Shown here in pieces: positions 6,863 to 7,855 of a DNA stretch of 7,855 nt. This DNA comes from Anditalea sp035461405. GTDB lineage: Bacteria; Bacteroidota; Bacteroidia; Cytophagales; Cyclobacteriaceae. The stretch spans positions 1 through 7,855 of the forward strand of contig DATHVH010000017.1 of the NCBI GenBank assembly GCA_035461405.1, written 5' to 3'. The position numbers and the translations under genes are program-made. Under the pieces are notes generated by a model. The model was not told the DNA's origin. It did no database searches and was given only the letters and a program-made list of their open reading frames with translations. Numbering within the stretch: the stretch's first letter is position 1; the number at the start of each line of letters is the position of its first letter.

Positions 6863-6951
6863 GTTTTTTGAATATAAAATGGAAATCTTCTAGTTCTTGG
6901 AAAAGTTAAATTACTATTAGTAAAGTACATGAAGGCATTTGGAGATGCTGT

Positions 6952-6973
6952 TATAAATATTTATATTTTTTTT
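6952..6973 (+). terminator. Possible weak AT-only terminator
   Basis: TATAAATATTTATA (6952-6965) is a perfect 14-base palindrome followed by eight T residues (6966-6973). It lies about 90 bases after the TlpA-like stop and 20 bases before the end of the convergent hydrolase gene. The position suits a terminator for the TlpA-like message, but an all-AT stem is weak, so I hold this loosely. A small GCAT/ATGC hairpin at about 6937-6950 precedes it. Confidence 0.25.
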
Positions 6974-6992
6974 AAAGCAAGTATAAAAAGGT

Positions 6993-7544
6993 TTATTCCT
7001 TCGCCCAGTCCACCAGAGGTTTTACCCACTCCTCATGTGGGGCATATAAAAATGAATGGTTTATCCCCATATGAAGTTGGATCTCTTTAAATCGGACCTG
7101 AGAAAGCGGTATTGAAAAAAGCAATGCGCAGGATCCTTTGGAGTCCGAACTTTCGTAAATACTAAGAAAATTACCGGTAAAACGATCTTTAATAGGCGAA
7201 AAATAATCCAATGCATAATCGCTACATAGGCCGATAAGAGCATATTTGATATCAGAGTGGTTAACCATGATGGCTGATTCTAACGCGATATACGCTCCTG
7301 CTGACGCTCCAACCACTACTATGTTTCTAGGCATAATTCCATTGGCAATTAAACTATCTATCTGAAATTTGATCTTTTCTGCATAATCTTTATCCTCAGT
7401 TTCTTTTTCTCTTACCTCACTGATCACCTTAAAGCCATTTCGCTGTAAAGCATCAACTATAGCAACATATTCATACTTTCCATAGATGTGACTTACCGCA
7501 TTAATTCCCTGTTCCTGAACAACTCCTCCATGCAGATAAAACAT
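6993..7544 (-). CDS. Alpha/beta hydrolase-fold protein, separated from its signal peptide
   Basis: This is the longest open stretch, 183 residues from the only in-frame ATG after an upstream TGA. It has alpha/beta hydrolase features. FYLHGG (2-7) is the first strand plus the HG oxyanion motif. VVVGASAGAY (76-85) is the nucleophile elbow GxSxG with S81. SIYESSD (128-134) offers a candidate acid, D134. MGINHSF (159-165) offers the catalytic H163. Substrate and reaction are unknown; esterase-like or a non-enzymatic relative are both possible. The protein is probably not complete as encoded. The same frame continues upstream through 15 further sense codons to a TGA and then an intact lipoprotein-type signal peptide (see 7545-7643), so the ancestral protein was about 216 residues and exported. 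If made from this ATG it would stay in the cytoplasm with its catalytic core nearly whole. It is convergent with the TlpA-like gene, 130 bases apart. Confidence 0.8.
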   Translation of the reverse strand: MFYLHGGVVQEQGINAVSHIYGKYEYVAIVDALQRNGFKVISEVREKETEDKDYAEKIKFQIDSLIANGIMPRNIVVVGASAGAYIALESAIMVNHSDIKYALIGLCSDYALDYFSPIKDRFTGNFLSIYESSDSKGSCALLFSIPLSQVRFKEIQLHMGINHSFLYAPHEEWVKPLVDWAKE

Positions 7545-7643
7545 ATATTTCTCTTGATCTATATAACCTTTCGGATGATGAGATTTTCATCCATAAATTA
7601 CTGACAAACAAATCGTTATACTGAAAATAATTTTATGTTTCAT
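7545..7643 (-). pseudogene. Severed lipoprotein signal-peptide exon of the hydrolase gene (in-frame TGA)
   Basis: Reading down the minus strand from the ATG at 7643-7641 gives MKHKIIFSITICLSVIYG, then TGA (7589-7587), then KSHHPKGYIDQEKY, leading in frame into the hydrolase at 7544. The first 18 residues form a clear signal peptide: basic start, hydrophobic core, then Ile-Tyr-Gly. The TGA sits exactly where a lipoprotein signal needs its cysteine, and one base change would turn TGA into TGC or TGT. The gene is therefore best described as a lipoprotein hydrolase gene interrupted by one nonsense codon, with no frameshift. A sequence error or a natural variant is possible. No convincing selenocysteine-insertion hairpin follows the TGA. 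Confidence 0.75.
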
Positions 7644-7855
7644 TTGATAACTGTCTATATAATGCTATTAGATTAATCATAATTCATTAATAAATCAAAT
7701 GATGTTTATCCGAGATTTTTCGGTAATTCTAAAGCGCCTTATAGATGACCCCAAGACTGAAACACGCGCCATTCCAATTTTACCTGTGCATTCAATATTT
7801 ATCCTTTTATTTTTAGCTTGAAAGCATATACTCTAATTATAAAACCAGATTGGTT
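7644..7855. other. Non-coding region upstream of the minus-strand hydrolase
   Basis: About 210 bases with no supported gene on either strand. A small hairpin, CCGA (7710-7713) with TCGG (7720-7723), is present but has no clear role. The promoter of the hydrolase gene should lie here, reading leftward, but no TAnnTTTG-type element was convincing. On the minus strand a frame of about 47 codons without a start runs through 7830-7690; it matches nothing I recognise. Confidence 0.5.

Noticed and set aside
7587..7630. TGA at 7589-7587 read as selenocysteine
   Set aside because: Only a two-base-pair CC-GAAA-GG turn and weak flanking complementarity follow the TGA, nothing like a proper bacterial SECIS. 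A mutated Cys codon is simpler. The option is kept only as something to exclude.
7690..7855. Possible remnant gene on the minus strand at the right edge
   Set aside because: One frame stays open for about 47 codons but has no start in a sensible place and no recognisable motif; the other frames contain stops.

Overview
The window looks like chromosomal DNA of a Bacteroidota bacterium, plausibly of the order Cytophagales; the phylum is a firm inference and the order is a guess. The grounds are a SusC/SusD outer-membrane uptake pair, a thioredoxin-fold protein with an N-terminal DUF4369-type region, a lipoprotein signal with acidic residues behind the cysteine, A-rich rather than Shine-Dalgarno-type sequence before the starts, and an AT-rich composition.

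Layout. Positions 1-707 hold no convincing gene. They contain a REP-like hairpin (364-400) with a related shorter copy (432-451), a pyrimidine-rich tract with a loose 7-base period (465-526), and a structured leader just before the first gene. A SusC-type TonB-dependent transporter (708-3878) and a SusD-type surface lipoprotein (4023-5474) follow in the same direction, separated by 144 bases that carry a small hairpin and an 11-base near-perfect tandem repeat. A strong intrinsic terminator (5498-5529) closes this two-gene operon. After about 330 AT-rich bases with several dyads comes a secreted TlpA-like thioredoxin-fold protein (5864-6862, + strand). Convergent to it, on the minus strand, is an alpha/beta hydrolase (6993-7544). 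Its signal peptide survives further upstream (7545-7643) in the same frame but is cut off by a single TGA codon. Positions 7644-7855 show nothing recognisable.

How the genes work together. SusC and SusD form one nutrient-import complex: SusD is the lid and ligand-binding lipoprotein on the cell surface, and SusC is the TonB-driven barrel. No glycosidase, peptidase, sulfatase, sigma/anti-sigma pair or hybrid two-component regulator lies within the window, so the substrate cannot be inferred. The TlpA-like protein and the hydrolase are separate units.

I do not see a new multi-gene system here. The most striking single observation is the in-frame TGA in the hydrolase gene. It falls exactly where the lipobox cysteine would be, in a reading frame that is otherwise open from the signal peptide through the catalytic residues to the stop. 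This suggests a very recent loss of export, a sequence error, or recoding.
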